A model generated the notes under the pieces. It was given only the letters and a program-made list of their open reading frames with translations, had not been told where the DNA came from and searched no databases. A stretch of DNA of 64,000 nucleotides from an uncultured Pelagibacteraceae bacterium (GTDB lineage Bacteria > Pseudomonadota > Alphaproteobacteria > Pelagibacterales > Pelagibacteraceae), in assembly GCA_902513955.1 (NCBI GenBank), contig CABXOW010000003.1, positions 1 to 64,000 of the forward strand, given 5' to 3'. Below, in pieces: positions 17,855 to 27,994 of this stretch (within the stretch, counting starts at the first letter, position 1; the number at the start of each line of letters is the position of its first letter). Made by a program: the position numbers and the translations under genes.

Positions 17855-18682
17855 TTATTTCCATTTAGCAACTGGAGGTAACGACATCAATATACCATCT
17901 ACATTTCCACCAGTTTGTAAGCCAAATTTAGTTCCTCTATCATACAATAAGTTAAATTCAGCGTATCTACCTCTTTTAATATACTGCATCTCTTTATCTT
18001 TTAAAGTCCATTTTTTTTTAATTTTTTTTTCTATAATATTATTAAATATCATTTGAAATGTAACACCAACATCTCTTACAAATTTAAAGTCTTCTTCAAA
18101 GTTATCTTTTTTATAATCAAAAAAAATTCCGCCTATTCCTCTTGCTTCATTTCTATGTGGTAAAAAGAAATATTCATCACACCATTTTTTATATTTTTTA
18201 TAATAATTTTTATTGTGCCGATTACACATTTTTCTTAATGATTGATGAAATGTATTTTTTTCCTTATCATCTTTAATAGCAGGTGTTACATCCATACCAC
18301 CACCAAACCAATTTTGAGTTGTGCAGATATATCTAGTGTTAAAATGCATTGCCGGAATATGAGGATTTTGCATGTGCATTACTATTGAAATGCCAGAGGC
18401 CCAAAATCTTGGATCTTTACTTGCCCCAGGAATATTTTTTTGAAATTTTTTTGGGAATTTTCCATAAACTTTTGAAAAATTTACTCCTACTTTTTCAAAA
18501 ACTTTTCCATTTGTTATAATCCTATATTCACCACCACCCTCATCTTTTTTTTTACTTCTTTGCCATGAGGTTGATTTAAATTTTATTTTATTTTTTTCTA
18601 ATCTACTAATATCATCACAGATTGCATTTTGAAGTAGCTTGAACCAATTACTTGCTAAGTCTTTTTTAATTTCAATATCCAT
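17855..18682 (-). CDS. hemF: Oxygen-dependent coproporphyrinogen III oxidase
   Basis: A 275-residue HemF, which uses O2 to convert coproporphyrinogen III to protoporphyrinogen IX in haem synthesis. Visible motifs are GGGEYRII, HMQNPHIPAMHFNTRYI, WFGGGMDVTPA, HRNEARGIGGIFFDY and the C-terminal RGRYAEFNLLYDRGTKFGLQTGGN. The length is slightly short of the usual 300 but all conserved blocks are present. It ends 3 bases before greA and starts 1 base after trmL. No anaerobic HemN is seen in the window. Confidence 0.95.
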   Translation of the reverse strand: MDIEIKKDLASNWFKLLQNAICDDISRLEKNKIKFKSTSWQRSKKKDEGGGEYRIITNGKVFEKVGVNFSKVYGKFPKKFQKNIPGASKDPRFWASGISIVMHMQNPHIPAMHFNTRYICTTQNWFGGGMDVTPAIKDDKEKNTFHQSLRKMCNRHNKNYYKKYKKWCDEYFFLPHRNEARGIGGIFFDYKKDNFEEDFKFVRDVGVTFQMIFNNIIEKKIKKKWTLKDKEMQYIKRGRYAEFNLLYDRGTKFGLQTGGNVDGILMSLPPVAKWK

Positions 18683-18683
18683 T

Positions 18684-19142
18684 TTATAATAATTTATTTT
18701 GTCTTAAGCTTTCTGCCAAAACAATTGCAACAGAAGATGCAATATTTAAAGATCTAGCGTTTTCGTTCATAGGTATTTTTAAACGATCAACAATTGATTG
18801 ATGAATGCTTTCTGGTACACCAGCACTTTCTCGACCAAATAGTATTGTATCATTTCTTTCAAATTTAAACTTTAAGTACGATATGGAAGCTTTTGTTGTC
18901 ATTAGTATTACTCTACGATTCTTTTTTGCCTTGAAAAATTTATCTGCACTTTGATGAATTTTAATTTTATCCAAATCCATGTAATCCATCACCACTCTTT
19001 TAAACCTTTTATCGTTCATATGAAAACCACATGGCTCAATAATTTCAAGTTTAGCCCCTAAACAAGCACATGTTCTAATTATTGCTGCTGTATTTTGAGG
19101 TATATCTGGTTCATATAATGCAATATTAGGTCTATGGCTCAT
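18684..19142 (-). CDS. trmL: tRNA (cytidine/uridine-2'-O-)-methyltransferase TrmL
   Basis: A 152-residue SPOUT methyltransferase that modifies the wobble base of leucine tRNAs. The trefoil-knot motifs are NIALYEPDIPQNTAAIIRTCACLGA, LFGRESAGVPESIHQ and IPMNENARSLNIASSVAIVLAE. The length is typical of the minimal TrmL. It is divergent from petA, with a 91-base gap that must hold both promoters. Confidence 0.92.
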   Translation of the reverse strand: MSHRPNIALYEPDIPQNTAAIIRTCACLGAKLEIIEPCGFHMNDKRFKRVVMDYMDLDKIKIHQSADKFFKAKKNRRVILMTTKASISYLKFKFERNDTILFGRESAGVPESIHQSIVDRLKIPMNENARSLNIASSVAIVLAESLRQNKLL

Positions 19143-19233
19143 AAACTATGTGTCATTCTTTCAGTAGAAAAAAAACTATTATCGTATAAAAAATCGTATA
19201 TTAAGTAATTTTTTAATAATAATATTTAAAAAA

Positions 19234-19743
19234 ATGTCAGATAAAAAGCCTAAAAGAAGAGAGTTTCTATTTACAGCCTCTTATGCAGTTGGAGCAGTTG
19301 GTGTTGGTGCGGTTGTTTGGCCATTAGTAGACCAAATGAATCCAGATGCGTCCGTGAAAGCATTAGCTAGCACAGAAGTTGATGTAAGTTCAGTTAAACC
19401 TGGAAATACTATAACTGTGCTTTGGAGAGGCAAACCAGTTTTTATTAGAAGAAGAACTCAAGAGGAAATTACAGAGGCAAAATCTGTTAAAATGGAAGAT
19501 TTAAAACATCCTGAAAAAGATGAGGACAGAGCAAAAGATCCTGAGTGGTTAGTTATGCTTGGTGTTTGTACTCACTTAGGATGTGTGCCATTAAATGATA
19601 AGGGTGATTATGATGGATGGTTCTGTCCATGTCATGGTTCACATTATGATATATCAGGCAGAATAAGGAAGGGACCTGCGCCAACAAATATGGAAGTTCC
19701 AAAGTATGAGTTTGTAAATGCTAACACAATTAAAATAGGGTAA
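19234..19743 (+). CDS. petA: Ubiquinol-cytochrome c reductase iron-sulfur subunit (Rieske)
   Basis: A 169-residue Rieske protein of the bc1 complex. The N-terminus has a twin-arginine-like KRREFLFTASY followed by a membrane anchor. The 2Fe-2S ligands are in CTHLGCVP and CPCHGSHYD. It carries electrons from ubiquinol to cytochrome c1 at the outer face of the inner membrane. It heads the petABC operon, 10 bases before petB. Confidence 0.97.
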   Translation: MSDKKPKRREFLFTASYAVGAVGVGAVVWPLVDQMNPDASVKALASTEVDVSSVKPGNTITVLWRGKPVFIRRRTQEEITEAKSVKMEDLKHPEKDEDRAKDPEWLVMLGVCTHLGCVPLNDKGDYDGWFCPCHGSHYDISGRIRKGPAPTNMEVPKYEFVNANTIKIG

Positions 19744-19753
19744 ACAATAAGCT

Positions 19754-21016
19754 ATGAGTGATCATAATTATCAACCTAGTTCAAAGTTAGGAAAGTGGTT
19801 CAATGATCGTTTACCTTTATTAACTCTTTCAAATCATCTTACAGAATATCCTACTCCAAAAAATTTAAATTATTGGTGGACGTTTGGAGGAATATTAACT
19901 TTTTGTTTAGTTGCACAAATAGTTACTGGCATAACATTAGCCATGCATTATATCGCTGATTCAGATTTAGCTTTTGCAAGTGTTGAACACATAATGAGAG
20001 ATGTTAATTATGGTTGGTTAATAAGATATATTCATGCAAATGGAGCTTCAATGTTTTTTCTTGCAGTTTATATTCACATTTTTAGATCATTGTATTATGG
20101 ATCTTATAAATCTCCAAGAGAAGTAATATGGATTATTGGAATGATAATTTATTTATTAATGATGATGACAGCATTTATGGGTTATGTTTTGCCTTGGGGA
20201 CAAATGAGTTTTTGGGGAGCCACTGTAATTACAAATCTGTTTAGCGCAATTCCTTTTGTTGGAGAAGGTATAGTAGCTTGGTTATGGGGAGGCTTTGCAG
20301 TTGATAACCCAACTCTTACAAGATTTTATGCTTTACACTACTTATTACCTTTTTTAATTCTTGGACTAGTAGTTCTTCATATTTGGGCATTACATGTTCC
20401 AGGAAACAACAACCCTATTGGAATAGATATAAAAAAACCTTCAAAGGATACAGTTCCGTTTCATCCATATATTGTTATAAAAGATGGTTTTGCTTTATTA
20501 ATGTTTATGATTGTATTTGCATTCTTTGTTTTTTATTCACCCAACATTTTAGGACATGCGGATAATTATATCGAGGCAAACCCAATGGTAACACCAACCC
20601 ATATTGTTCCAGAGTGGTATTTATTACCTTTTTATGCAATTTTAAGATCTGTCCCAGATAAATTATTAGGTGTTATAGCTATGTTTGCAGCAATTTTTGT
20701 ATTAGTAATTTTACCTTGGCTAGACACTTCAAAAATTAGATCTGCAGTATTTAGACCTTTATACAAGCAGTTTTATTGGATACTTATCGCTGATGTTTTA
20801 ATTTTAGGATATATGGGTGCAATGCCAGCTGAAGGACTTTATTTATTGATTGCTAGAGTGGCTACTGGGTATTACTTCATTCATTTTTTAGTTATTCTTC
20901 CAATACTAGGTTTTAAAGAAAAAACTCTTCCTGTTCCTTTAAGTATTACAGAACCAGTGCTTGGAGGTGCTCCTAATTTAACTACTGCCAAATATAAAGA
21001 AAGTTTTGATAAATAA
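19754..21016 (+). CDS. petB: Cytochrome b of the bc1 complex
   Basis: A 420-residue polytopic membrane subunit with two haem b groups. The paired histidines lie in helices containing LAMHYIADS / [26 protein letters not shown] and [22 protein letters not shown]. The quinol-site PEWY motif is present ([14 protein letters not shown]). It is the full-length, unsplit form typical of Alphaproteobacteria and mitochondria. It overlaps petC by about 11 bases. Confidence 0.97.
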   Translation: MSDHNYQPSSKLGKWFNDRLPLLTLSNHLTEYPTPKNLNYWWTFGGILTFCLVAQIVTGITLAMHYIADSDLAFASVEHIMRDVNYGWLIRYIHANGASMFFLAVYIHIFRSLYYGSYKSPREVIWIIGMIIYLLMMMTAFMGYVLPWGQMSFWGATVITNLFSAIPFVGEGIVAWLWGGFAVDNPTLTRFYALHYLLPFLILGLVVLHIWALHVPGNNNPIGIDIKKPSKDTVPFHPYIVIKDGFALLMFMIVFAFFVFYSPNILGHADNYIEANPMVTPTHIVPEWYLLPFYAILRSVPDKLLGVIAMFAAIFVLVILPWLDTSKIRSAVFRPLYKQFYWILIADVLILGYMGAMPAEGLYLLIARVATGYYFIHFLVILPILGFKEKTLPVPLSITEPVLGGAPNLTTAKYKESFDK

Positions 21017-21797
21017 AGTGAAAAATTTTATAAAAATATTATCAATATTTACCTTGATCTTTTTTACAACAGCCCAATCTAATTCAGCTGAAAGAGCTAA
21101 ACTTTTAAAAACAGATTGGAGTTTTATAGGTCTTTTTGGCAAATTTGATAAAGGTTCATTACAAAGAGGTTATCAAGTTTACACAGAAGTTTGTTCTTCA
21201 TGTCATTCAATGAAATATATGAGTTATAGAAACTTAGGAGAAAAAGGGGGGCCAGAGTTTTCAGAGGCTGAAGTTAAGGCGATAGCAGCTTCATTTGAAG
21301 TTACCGATGGTCCAAATGCAGACGGTGAAATGTTTACAAGATCTGCAAGATTATCTGACAAATTTGTTATGCCTTATGAAAATGTTAAAGCTGCTGAAGC
21401 AGCTAATGGTGGTGCTTATCCACCTGACATGTCTGTTCTAGTTAAAGCTAGAGGTGGCGGAGTAGATTATGTTTATTCATTATTACTAGGTTATGAAGAA
21501 GCACCAAGTGGAATGACTTTAGATGAAGGTGTTTATTATAATAAATATATGTATGGAAATAAAATTAAGATGGCAAGCCCACTATCAGAAGGTATTGTAG
21601 AATATGGTGATGGGACAGAAGCAACTCTTGAGCAGATGTCAAAAGACGTGACAACGTTTTTAATGTGGGCAGCTGAACCTCATTTAGAGTCTAGACACCA
21701 AATGGGCTTCAAAGCTATTTTATATTTGATTATCCTAACTATTATGGTTTATTTTAGTATGAAAAAAATATGGTCACGTGTTGAATCTGAAGTTTAA
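21006..21797 (+). CDS. petC: Cytochrome c1 of the bc1 complex
   Basis: A 263-residue cytochrome c1. A signal peptide (residues 1-28) precedes the haem-binding [13 protein letters not shown]. The methionine ligand is probably in the AAEP-flanked region or in KMASPLSEG, and the C-terminal membrane anchor is [22 protein letters not shown]. It completes petABC. Its 3' end runs 24 bases into the convergent ychF gene, so both transcripts must pass through coding sequence. Confidence 0.95.
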   Translation: MINKVKNFIKILSIFTLIFFTTAQSNSAERAKLLKTDWSFIGLFGKFDKGSLQRGYQVYTEVCSSCHSMKYMSYRNLGEKGGPEFSEAEVKAIAASFEVTDGPNADGEMFTRSARLSDKFVMPYENVKAAEAANGGAYPPDMSVLVKARGGGVDYVYSLLLGYEEAPSGMTLDEGVYYNKYMYGNKIKMASPLSEGIVEYGDGTEATLEQMSKDVTTFLMWAAEPHLESRHQMGFKAILYLIILTIMVYFSMKKIWSRVESEV

Positions 21798-22847
21798 TAC
21801 ATCTCCATCTTTAACTATATAATCTTTACCTTCTAATCTCATTTTTCCAATAGTTTTAGAATTTACCCAGCCATCATTTGCTACAAAATCTTCATAAGAA
21901 ATTGTTTCTGCTCTTATAAAACCTTTTTCAAAATCAGTATGAATTTCACCAGCAGCCTTAGGAGCTGTACAGTTTTTTTGAATTGTCCAAGCCCTTGTTT
22001 CTTCAGGGCCAGATGTGAAATAAGTATCTAATTCTAAGATTTTATAACCTTTCTGAATTAACATGCTCAATCCAGTTTCTTTTAAGCCAATCATTTCCAT
22101 ATAGCTTTTTCTCTCTGAAGACTCTAGCTCATTGATTTGATTCTCTATATCAGCTGATATAATCAGAGTATTTTCCTCACCAAATTTTTCTATAAAATTT
22201 TTTGTATAATGATTACCTTCTTGAACACTTTGTTCATCTACATTACATACAAATATTTTTGGTTTAATGGATAATAAGCCACTTTGATTGAGTTGTTTAT
22301 CTTCAAATTGAGATTTTAGAATTGAGATATCTTTATCATTATTAATACAATCTAGTGCTACTTCTAATATTCTAAGCTGTTCTTCATCAACATTTTTTTT
22401 GTTACTTTTTTCTAATCTTTTTTGAATTGACTCTAAGTCTGCCAACATCATCTCTGTTTCAATTATTTCCAAATCTCTGATGGGGTCTACTGTTGGATTG
22501 ACATTTTGAATATCATCTGAGTCAAAACATCTAATCATATGAATGATCGCATCAACTTCTCTAATATGTGATAAAAACTTATTACCTAATCCTTCTCCTT
22601 TTGATGCACCTTTTACTAGCCCAGCAATATCCACAAAAGAAATGGTAGTGTTAATGATTTTTTTAGATTTTGAAACTCTAGATAAATTATTTAATCTTTC
22701 GTCTGGTACAGGAACAATTCCAACATTTGGATCTATTGTGCAAAAAGGAAAATTTGCAGCTTGAGCCTTGCTAGAATTTGTTAAAGCATTGAATAAAGTA
22801 GATTTTCCTACATTGGGTAAACCAACAATCCCACATTTAAAGCTCAT
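21774..22847 (-). CDS. ychF: Redox-regulated ATPase/GTPase YchF (OLA1 family)
   Basis: A 357-residue P-loop protein of the Obg superfamily. The G1 motif is GLPNVGKSTLFNALT, the G3 is DIAGLVKGASKGEGLGNKFL and the C-terminal TGS domain is TWTIQKNCTAPKAAGEIHTDFEKGFIRAE. It is ribosome-associated and linked to stress responses. The ychF-pth-rplY-prs order on one strand is common in Proteobacteria. Its ATG overlaps the pth stop by one base. Confidence 0.95.
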   Translation of the reverse strand: MSFKCGIVGLPNVGKSTLFNALTNSSKAQAANFPFCTIDPNVGIVPVPDERLNNLSRVSKSKKIINTTISFVDIAGLVKGASKGEGLGNKFLSHIREVDAIIHMIRCFDSDDIQNVNPTVDPIRDLEIIETEMMLADLESIQKRLEKSNKKNVDEEQLRILEVALDCINNDKDISILKSQFEDKQLNQSGLLSIKPKIFVCNVDEQSVQEGNHYTKNFIEKFGEENTLIISADIENQINELESSERKSYMEMIGLKETGLSMLIQKGYKILELDTYFTSGPEETRAWTIQKNCTAPKAAGEIHTDFEKGFIRAETISYEDFVANDGWVNSKTIGKMRLEGKDYIVKDGDVLNFRFNT

Positions 22848-23410
22848 TATTTGTTGTTATTAACTGTGCTAGAAAATAAATCTAATTTTTTTTCAACTAA
22901 TATAGAAATCGAGTCATTGATATGATTTGAGATTTTTTCTATACCAGCCAACTCTTCTTCCTCAAAATTTTGCAGAACAAAATCTCCAACTTCTATATTT
23001 TCTTTTGGTTTTCCAATGCCAATTCTTACTCTTGAATAATCTTTACCTATAAACTTATCAATGGATGCAATTCCATTATGCCCTGCGCTTGATCCACCAA
23101 ATTTTGCTTTAATTTTTCCAAATTCTACATCTAAATCATCATGGAAAACAATCACATCTTCTGCATCGATTTTAAAATATTCAATAAGTTCTCTAATACA
23201 AATTCCTGAATTATTCATAAATGTTAGAGGTTTAATTGCATACACTTTTTGATTACCAACATTACCAGTCGTTAGCAGACCTTTAAATTTTGGTTTTTGT
23301 TTTGATAATCCAAATTTTTTATTGATAGAGTCTATAATTTTAAAACCTACATTATGTCTATTATTTTCGCTATCTGGGGTTGGGTTGCCTAAGCCTACAA
23401 ATAAAAGCAT
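22847..23410 (-). CDS. pth: Peptidyl-tRNA hydrolase
   Basis: A 187-residue enzyme that frees tRNA from dropped-off peptidyl-tRNA. Key motifs are LFVGLGNPTPDSENNRHNVGF with the catalytic histidine, PLTFMNNSG, FHDDLDVEFGKIKAKFGGSSAGHNGI and YSRVRIGIGKP. It lies between rplY and ychF in the usual order. The length is normal. Confidence 0.96.
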   Translation of the reverse strand: MLLFVGLGNPTPDSENNRHNVGFKIIDSINKKFGLSKQKPKFKGLLTTGNVGNQKVYAIKPLTFMNNSGICIRELIEYFKIDAEDVIVFHDDLDVEFGKIKAKFGGSSAGHNGIASIDKFIGKDYSRVRIGIGKPKENIEVGDFVLQNFEEEELAGIEKISNHINDSISILVEKKLDLFSSTVNNNK

Positions 23411-23446
23411 ATTTTTTAATGGATAGTAAAATTTAACTTTGGCAGG

Positions 23447-24166
23447 TTATTTTTTTTCTTCAGCTGCTTTTTTTTCTTCAGCTGCTTTTTTTTCTTCATC
23501 TTCTTTTTTTTCACCATCTGCTGCTGGTTTTTCACCATCTGTCGCTGCTTCAGAACCTTCTTCACCTTCTGCTGCTTCTGCTTCAGCAGGTTTTTCAGGC
23601 TCCTTCATTACCGTAGGTGCGGCCAAAGTTGCAATAACAAAGTCTCTACCTCTGATAGTTGGAGCTACATCTGTTTCCAAGTTGATTGATGATATTTTAA
23701 AACTTTCACCAATATCAACTCCATCTAGATCTATAACTAAACTTTCAGGAATTTTTTCACTTGGACATCTCAATTCTACTTTTCTTCTTACTATATTTAA
23801 AACTCCACCTCTCTTTAAACCGGGAGATTTTTCATGATTAATAAATTTTACAGGAACTTCTATTCGTATTTTTACACCTGGAACAACTCTTAAAAAATCT
23901 ACATGGATAGGATCATCAGAAATAATATGATATTTAATTTCTCTTGGAAGAACGTTCTGAGGTTTACCATCAACACTCAAAGTAACTATATTGGATAAAA
24001 AATTTTCTTTTTCAATAAGAGATTTTAACAATTTTTTAGAAATGGATATAGTCTCGTTTTGAGATTCACCACCATAAATTACTGCTGGCACGCTTCCATT
24101 ATTTCTAAGTGAACTTAGTTGGCCTTTAGTTTTTGTGCTTCTAATGTTTGCTTCTAATGAAATCAT
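23447..24166 (-). CDS. rplY: 50S ribosomal protein L25/CTC
   Basis: A 239-residue long-form L25, which binds 5S rRNA. The N-terminal L25 domain (residues 1-90: GSVPAVIYGGESQNETISISKK) is followed by the TL5/CTC C-terminal domain. The last 45 residues are a low-complexity acidic and lysine tail (GEEGSEAATDGEK, then EEKKAAEEKKAAEEKK). The tail is encoded by a near-exact 18-base repeat with T8 runs. It is probably cotranscribed with prs upstream and pth downstream. Confidence 0.94.
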   Translation of the reverse strand: MISLEANIRSTKTKGQLSSLRNNGSVPAVIYGGESQNETISISKKLLKSLIEKENFLSNIVTLSVDGKPQNVLPREIKYHIISDDPIHVDFLRVVPGVKIRIEVPVKFINHEKSPGLKRGGVLNIVRRKVELRCPSEKIPESLVIDLDGVDIGESFKISSINLETDVAPTIRGRDFVIATLAAPTVMKEPEKPAEAEAAEGEEGSEAATDGEKPAADGEKKEDEEKKAAEEKKAAEEKK

Positions 24167-24211
24167 AAAATCATGGGTTTTTAGCTCAAGTTCTTTAATA
24201 ACTCAAGGTAA

Positions 24212-25144
24212 TTATTTAAATAAATCCGAAACAGATGTTGAGTTAGATATCCTTTTAATAGCCTCGCCCATTAAGCCTGAAATTGGTAAAACCTCAATGT
24301 TTTTAGCTCCCTTAATCTTATCGTTGTTATCAATTGTATCTGTAATGACAAGATTTTTGATAACTGAATTTTTAATTTTATTTACAGCTTCACCACTTAA
24401 CACGCCATGGGTGATGTAAACATAAACTTCTTTTGCACCTCTATCTTTAAGAGCTTTTGCAGCATTAACTATCGTTCCACCTGAGTCAATAATATCATCA
24501 ACAATTATACAAGTTTTGTCTTTAACATCTCCAATTAAATTCATTACTTGAGATTGTCCTGGTTTCGGTCTTCTTTTATCAACAATTGCAAGTCCTACAT
24601 TTAATAGTTTTCCTAAGGCTCTAGCTCTTTCAGTACCACCAACATCTGGTGCAACACAAATAATGTTTTTACTTTTTATTTTTTTCTTTGCATGTCTTGC
24701 AAAAATTGGAGTTGCGAATAAGTTGTCAACCGGAATATCAAAAAAACCTTGAATTTGACCAGCATGTAAATCAACTGTTACAACTCTATCTGCACCAGCT
24801 TTAGTGATTAGATTTGATACAAGTTTAGCTGAGATCGAAGTTCTAGGAACAACTTTTCTATCTTGTCTTGCGTATCCGAAGTAAGGAATTACTGTTGTAA
24901 TATTTTTTGCAGACGATCTTTTTAATGCGTCTATACAAAGTAAAAGTTCCATAAGATTATCGTTAGCAGGTGATGAAACTGACTGAATAATAAAAATACT
25001 ATTTCCTCTTATATTTTCATTAATCTCAACATAGATTTCACCATCAGAAAAATTTCTGATACTAGAGTTTACCAACTTAGACTTTAAATATTTTGCAATA
25101 TTTTTGCTAAGAGGCTTGTTGCTATTTCCGGATAATAATTTCAT
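24212..25144 (-). CDS. prs: Ribose-phosphate pyrophosphokinase
   Basis: A 310-residue PRPP synthetase that supplies PRPP for nucleotide, histidine and NAD synthesis. The ATP-site flexible loop is [20 protein letters not shown], and the PRPP loop is [21 protein letters not shown]. The N-terminal [17 protein letters not shown] is typical. Length and motifs are normal. Confidence 0.96.
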   Translation of the reverse strand: MKLLSGNSNKPLSKNIAKYLKSKLVNSSIRNFSDGEIYVEINENIRGNSIFIIQSVSSPANDNLMELLLCIDALKRSSAKNITTVIPYFGYARQDRKVVPRTSISAKLVSNLITKAGADRVVTVDLHAGQIQGFFDIPVDNLFATPIFARHAKKKIKSKNIICVAPDVGGTERARALGKLLNVGLAIVDKRRPKPGQSQVMNLIGDVKDKTCIIVDDIIDSGGTIVNAAKALKDRGAKEVYVYITHGVLSGEAVNKIKNSVIKNLVITDTIDNNDKIKGAKNIEVLPISGLMGEAIKRISNSTSVSDLFK

Positions 25145-25152
25145 TAAAAAAC

Positions 25153-25917
25153 CTAATTAAGCATAATTATTGAAATATTTCTACCATAATCATTATGTTT
25201 TAATTTTAAAGCTCTTCTTGCGCTGAAAAATTTATTTTTTATATTAAAAGTATCAATATTTAAAACATCTATATTTTTAACCTTAATTGTTTTTAATGAT
25301 GTGTATATATAATTAGTCAAATCAAAATATAATTTATTTTTTTTACTCTTAAAAAACGTAAAATTTTTTTTATTCTTTTTAATAAATTTTCTCTTAAAAT
25401 CCTCTTTAACTTCATAATTTTTTAGAGAAATAGATGGACCTATAACAGCAGTAATATTTTCTAATCTGCAGCCTTTTTTTATCATGAATTTAATTACTTT
25501 AATTATAATGCCTTTAAAAGCGCCTTTCCAACCAGCATGTATTGCAGCTATCATCTTCATTTTATCATCATAAATTAATATTGGAGTACAATCAGCAGTT
25601 AAAACAGCAATAGGCAAATTTCTTTGATTGGTAATTACAGCATCAGCTTTAGGTTTTTTTTTATTATTATATTTTCCATCAATGAATATGAACTTGTTAC
25701 TGTGGATTTGATTAAGTAAAAAAATATTTTTTGCGTTATTACTAATTTTTTTTTTTACAATTTGTAAGTTTTTTTTAATATTTGTTTTATTATCTAATGA
25801 GCCCGGCCCACAGTTTAAACTTTTATAAATATTTTTAGAATGACCACCAATACTATTAAAAAAGCCATGTTTAAGATTTTTTATTTTTGCTAATTTTTTT
25901 GATCTAATCAATTTCAA
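25153..25917 (-). CDS. pgeF: Laccase-domain protein PgeF/YfiH
   Basis: A 254-residue member of the YfiH/LACC1 family, which has purine nucleoside phosphorylase-like and peptidoglycan-editing activities in other bacteria. Conserved Zn and active-site motifs are [28 protein letters not shown] and [15 protein letters not shown]. It is lysine-rich. The gene order lgt, NDUFAF7-like, pgeF is conserved in Alphaproteobacteria, and the ends overlap by 14 bases with the methyltransferase gene. Confidence 0.9.
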   Translation of the reverse strand: MKLIRSKKLAKIKNLKHGFFNSIGGHSKNIYKSLNCGPGSLDNKTNIKKNLQIVKKKISNNAKNIFLLNQIHSNKFIFIDGKYNNKKKPKADAVITNQRNLPIAVLTADCTPILIYDDKMKMIAAIHAGWKGAFKGIIIKVIKFMIKKGCRLENITAVIGPSISLKNYEVKEDFKRKFIKKNKKNFTFFKSKKNKLYFDLTNYIYTSLKTIKVKNIDVLNIDTFNIKNKFFSARRALKLKHNDYGRNISIIMLN

Positions 25918-26956
25918 AACCTGTTTTGAATTTATTTTTTTTCTTTTTTATTAACATTACTTTAAATAGTTCACCCATTTGTTTTTCATCTATAAGACGT
26001 CTAATTCTATAAAATAAGTCTGATTTTTTCGAGAAAGGTATATTTTTACTTATAATTTCAGCTCTTTGAACTATCCCCATACTAGTTAAAAATTTTTTTT
26101 GATTACTAATAATAGAATTTAAATCATTAAATTGATAAATAAATTTTTTAAATAAATTGAAGTTAATATTATACGTTATGTCAGAGTCCCCAATATCTTC
26201 TAAAATGTTTGAATGTTTATGATTTCTGATTGCTTGTAGTGTCTCGTGCATTTTAAAATTTAGATATCCATAATCAATTATTAGTATTCCGCCATCATTT
26301 TTTATAATTAAATTACAAACATTTTTTAAATATTCAAATGAATCTGGAGAATATTCAATAATTTCTTGATCTTTTGAAATTACAAAGTTTAGGTTCTGCT
26401 CAATATTTTTTATGTCTGTTGGTTGATTTTTAAATTCAGCTTTTTTTTTCTCCTTTAAATGAACAAATCTTTCAACCCAACCTTCTTTTTTTTTGAAAAA
26501 TTGTTTAATTGGTAGTGCATCAAAAAACTCATTTGCTAAAAATATTGTTGGATATGAATTATTTATTTTTATATCTTCTACCCAAGTTATTTTTTCAGAT
26601 TTTAAATTCAATTGTTGTTGTTTTTTCAATAGTTCACTTTTTTCATGTATTTGAAAATTACAATTAAGAAAACATTCTGGGAAATTTTTTAATGTTTCAA
26701 TTACAACTTTCATCATCTCGCCATTTCCTGCTCCAAACTCCAGCAAATTAAATTTTTTAGGTGACCCAATACTTTTCCAAAAGGTAACCACCCAGATTGC
26801 TATTATTTCTGAAAAAAGTCTTGTAATGTTTGGAGCAGTAATAAAATCACCTTCTTTTCCAAAGGGATTTTTTTTCATGTAGTATCCAGTAACTTTGTTG
26901 TAAAGAGCAAATTCTATAAATTGATCTAAGGGTAAATTTCTTCTATTTATTTTCAT
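25904..26956 (-). CDS. NDUFAF7/MidA-like SAM-dependent methyltransferase
   Basis: A 350-residue class I methyltransferase of the DUF185 family. The conserved N-terminus PLDQFIEFALYNKVTGYYM leads into the AdoMet motif LLEFGAGNGEMMK. A DYGYL segment (IIDYGYLN) and NEFFDALPIKQF are further family hallmarks. The mitochondrial homologue NDUFAF7 methylates an arginine in complex I subunit NDUFS2, and a similar role in Alphaproteobacteria is inferred. It sits between lgt and pgeF and overlaps both. Confidence 0.88.
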   Translation of the reverse strand: MKINRRNLPLDQFIEFALYNKVTGYYMKKNPFGKEGDFITAPNITRLFSEIIAIWVVTFWKSIGSPKKFNLLEFGAGNGEMMKVVIETLKNFPECFLNCNFQIHEKSELLKKQQQLNLKSEKITWVEDIKINNSYPTIFLANEFFDALPIKQFFKKKEGWVERFVHLKEKKKAEFKNQPTDIKNIEQNLNFVISKDQEIIEYSPDSFEYLKNVCNLIIKNDGGILIIDYGYLNFKMHETLQAIRNHKHSNILEDIGDSDITYNINFNLFKKFIYQFNDLNSIISNQKKFLTSMGIVQRAEIISKNIPFSKKSDLFYRIRRLIDEKQMGELFKVMLIKKKKNKFKTGFEID

Positions 26957-27716
26957 TTTTAAGGTAAAAAATAATTATTCCAATTGAGGCAAATACTAAA
27001 CTAATTATTTGTCCCATAGTTAAATTCAAAATTAAATAACCTATTTGTTCATCAGGTACTCTAAAAAATTCGATAAAGAATCTAAATAGAGAATAAAAAA
27101 TTAAAAATAATCCTGAAATTAAACCAGGTTTTTTTAAATAGTTTCTATTTATAAAATAAATTAATATTAAAAATAAAATTATACCTTCTAAAGTTGCTTC
27201 ATACAATTGTGATGGATGTCTAGACAATTTGTCTATTTTAATAAAAATAACTGACCATGGTAAATCGGAAGCTCTTCCATAAAGTTCTGAATTTATAAAG
27301 TTAGCCAATCTTCCAAAAAAAATTCCAATTGGTGCAACTAATGATACTTGGTCTAAATAAGAAAATGGATTTTGATTATTTTTTTTTGCAAAAATGTAAC
27401 TTGAAGCAATTACTCCCAACAAACCTCCATGAAATGACATTCCACCTTGCCAAATCTTAAAAATATCTAAAATATTATCCAAGTAATAAGAAAAGTTATA
27501 AAATATGATGTAGCCTATTCTCCCGCCTAAAATTATTCCGATTATAAGGTAAGTTATATAGTCATCAAATTTTTCATTTATATCAGAATTTTTGATAAAT
27601 ATTTTTTTGCACAATGACCAGCCAATTACAATTCCTAAAATATAAGCTAAAGAATACCATCTAATTTCAAATGACATAATTTGAAAAGCTACGGGGTCAA
27701 AATTATTGATGAACAT
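26943..27716 (-). CDS. lgt: Prolipoprotein diacylglyceryl transferase
   Basis: A 257-residue polytopic membrane enzyme that attaches diacylglycerol to lipoprotein cysteines. The Lgt signature is GRLANFINSELYGRASDLPWSVIF. Also visible are GGRIGYIIFYN, WQGGMSFHGGLLG and RHPSQLYEATLEG, which contain the essential His-Gly and Arg residues. It heads the lgt/NDUFAF7-like/pgeF group and is divergent from the UbiK-like gene with 32 bases between likely starts. Confidence 0.96.
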   Translation of the reverse strand: MFINNFDPVAFQIMSFEIRWYSLAYILGIVIGWSLCKKIFIKNSDINEKFDDYITYLIIGIILGGRIGYIIFYNFSYYLDNILDIFKIWQGGMSFHGGLLGVIASSYIFAKKNNQNPFSYLDQVSLVAPIGIFFGRLANFINSELYGRASDLPWSVIFIKIDKLSRHPSQLYEATLEGIILFLILIYFINRNYLKKPGLISGLFLIFYSLFRFFIEFFRVPDEQIGYLILNLTMGQIISLVFASIGIIIFYLKNENK

Positions 27717-27748
27717 TTTAAATAATACTTATAATGTATATCTTAAAT

Positions 27749-27994
27749 ATGAAAAATTCTAAATTTATAATTGATAAACTTGGTAAACTTTTTGAACAAG
27801 GTATTATTTCTTCAAAAGATCTTAGTTCAGAGCTCTTTAATATTTTAAGATCCAAAAGAGATGAAATTGTTTTTAAAATGAAACTTGTTAGCAAAGATGA
27901 ATTTGAAGTATTATCTAAACGTGTTGAAAATTTAGAAAATAAAATTAAAAAATTAGAAACAAAAAAAAAAACTAAACGGGCAAAAAAATCTTAA
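27749..27994 (+). CDS. UbiK/YqiC-type accessory factor
   Basis: An 81-residue protein starting MKNSKFIIDKLGKLFEQGI, with an amphipathic N-terminal helix and a C-terminal coiled coil (DEFEVLSKRVENLENKIKKLE). This is the layout of BMFP/UbiK proteins, which assist ubiquinone synthesis under aerobic conditions. A frame opens 15 bases upstream but the ATG at 27749 fits the family. The lysine-rich tail overlaps the end of the convergent sensor kinase gene by 23 bases. Confidence 0.75.
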   Translation: MKNSKFIIDKLGKLFEQGIISSKDLSSELFNILRSKRDEIVFKMKLVSKDEFEVLSKRVENLENKIKKLETKKKTKRAKKS

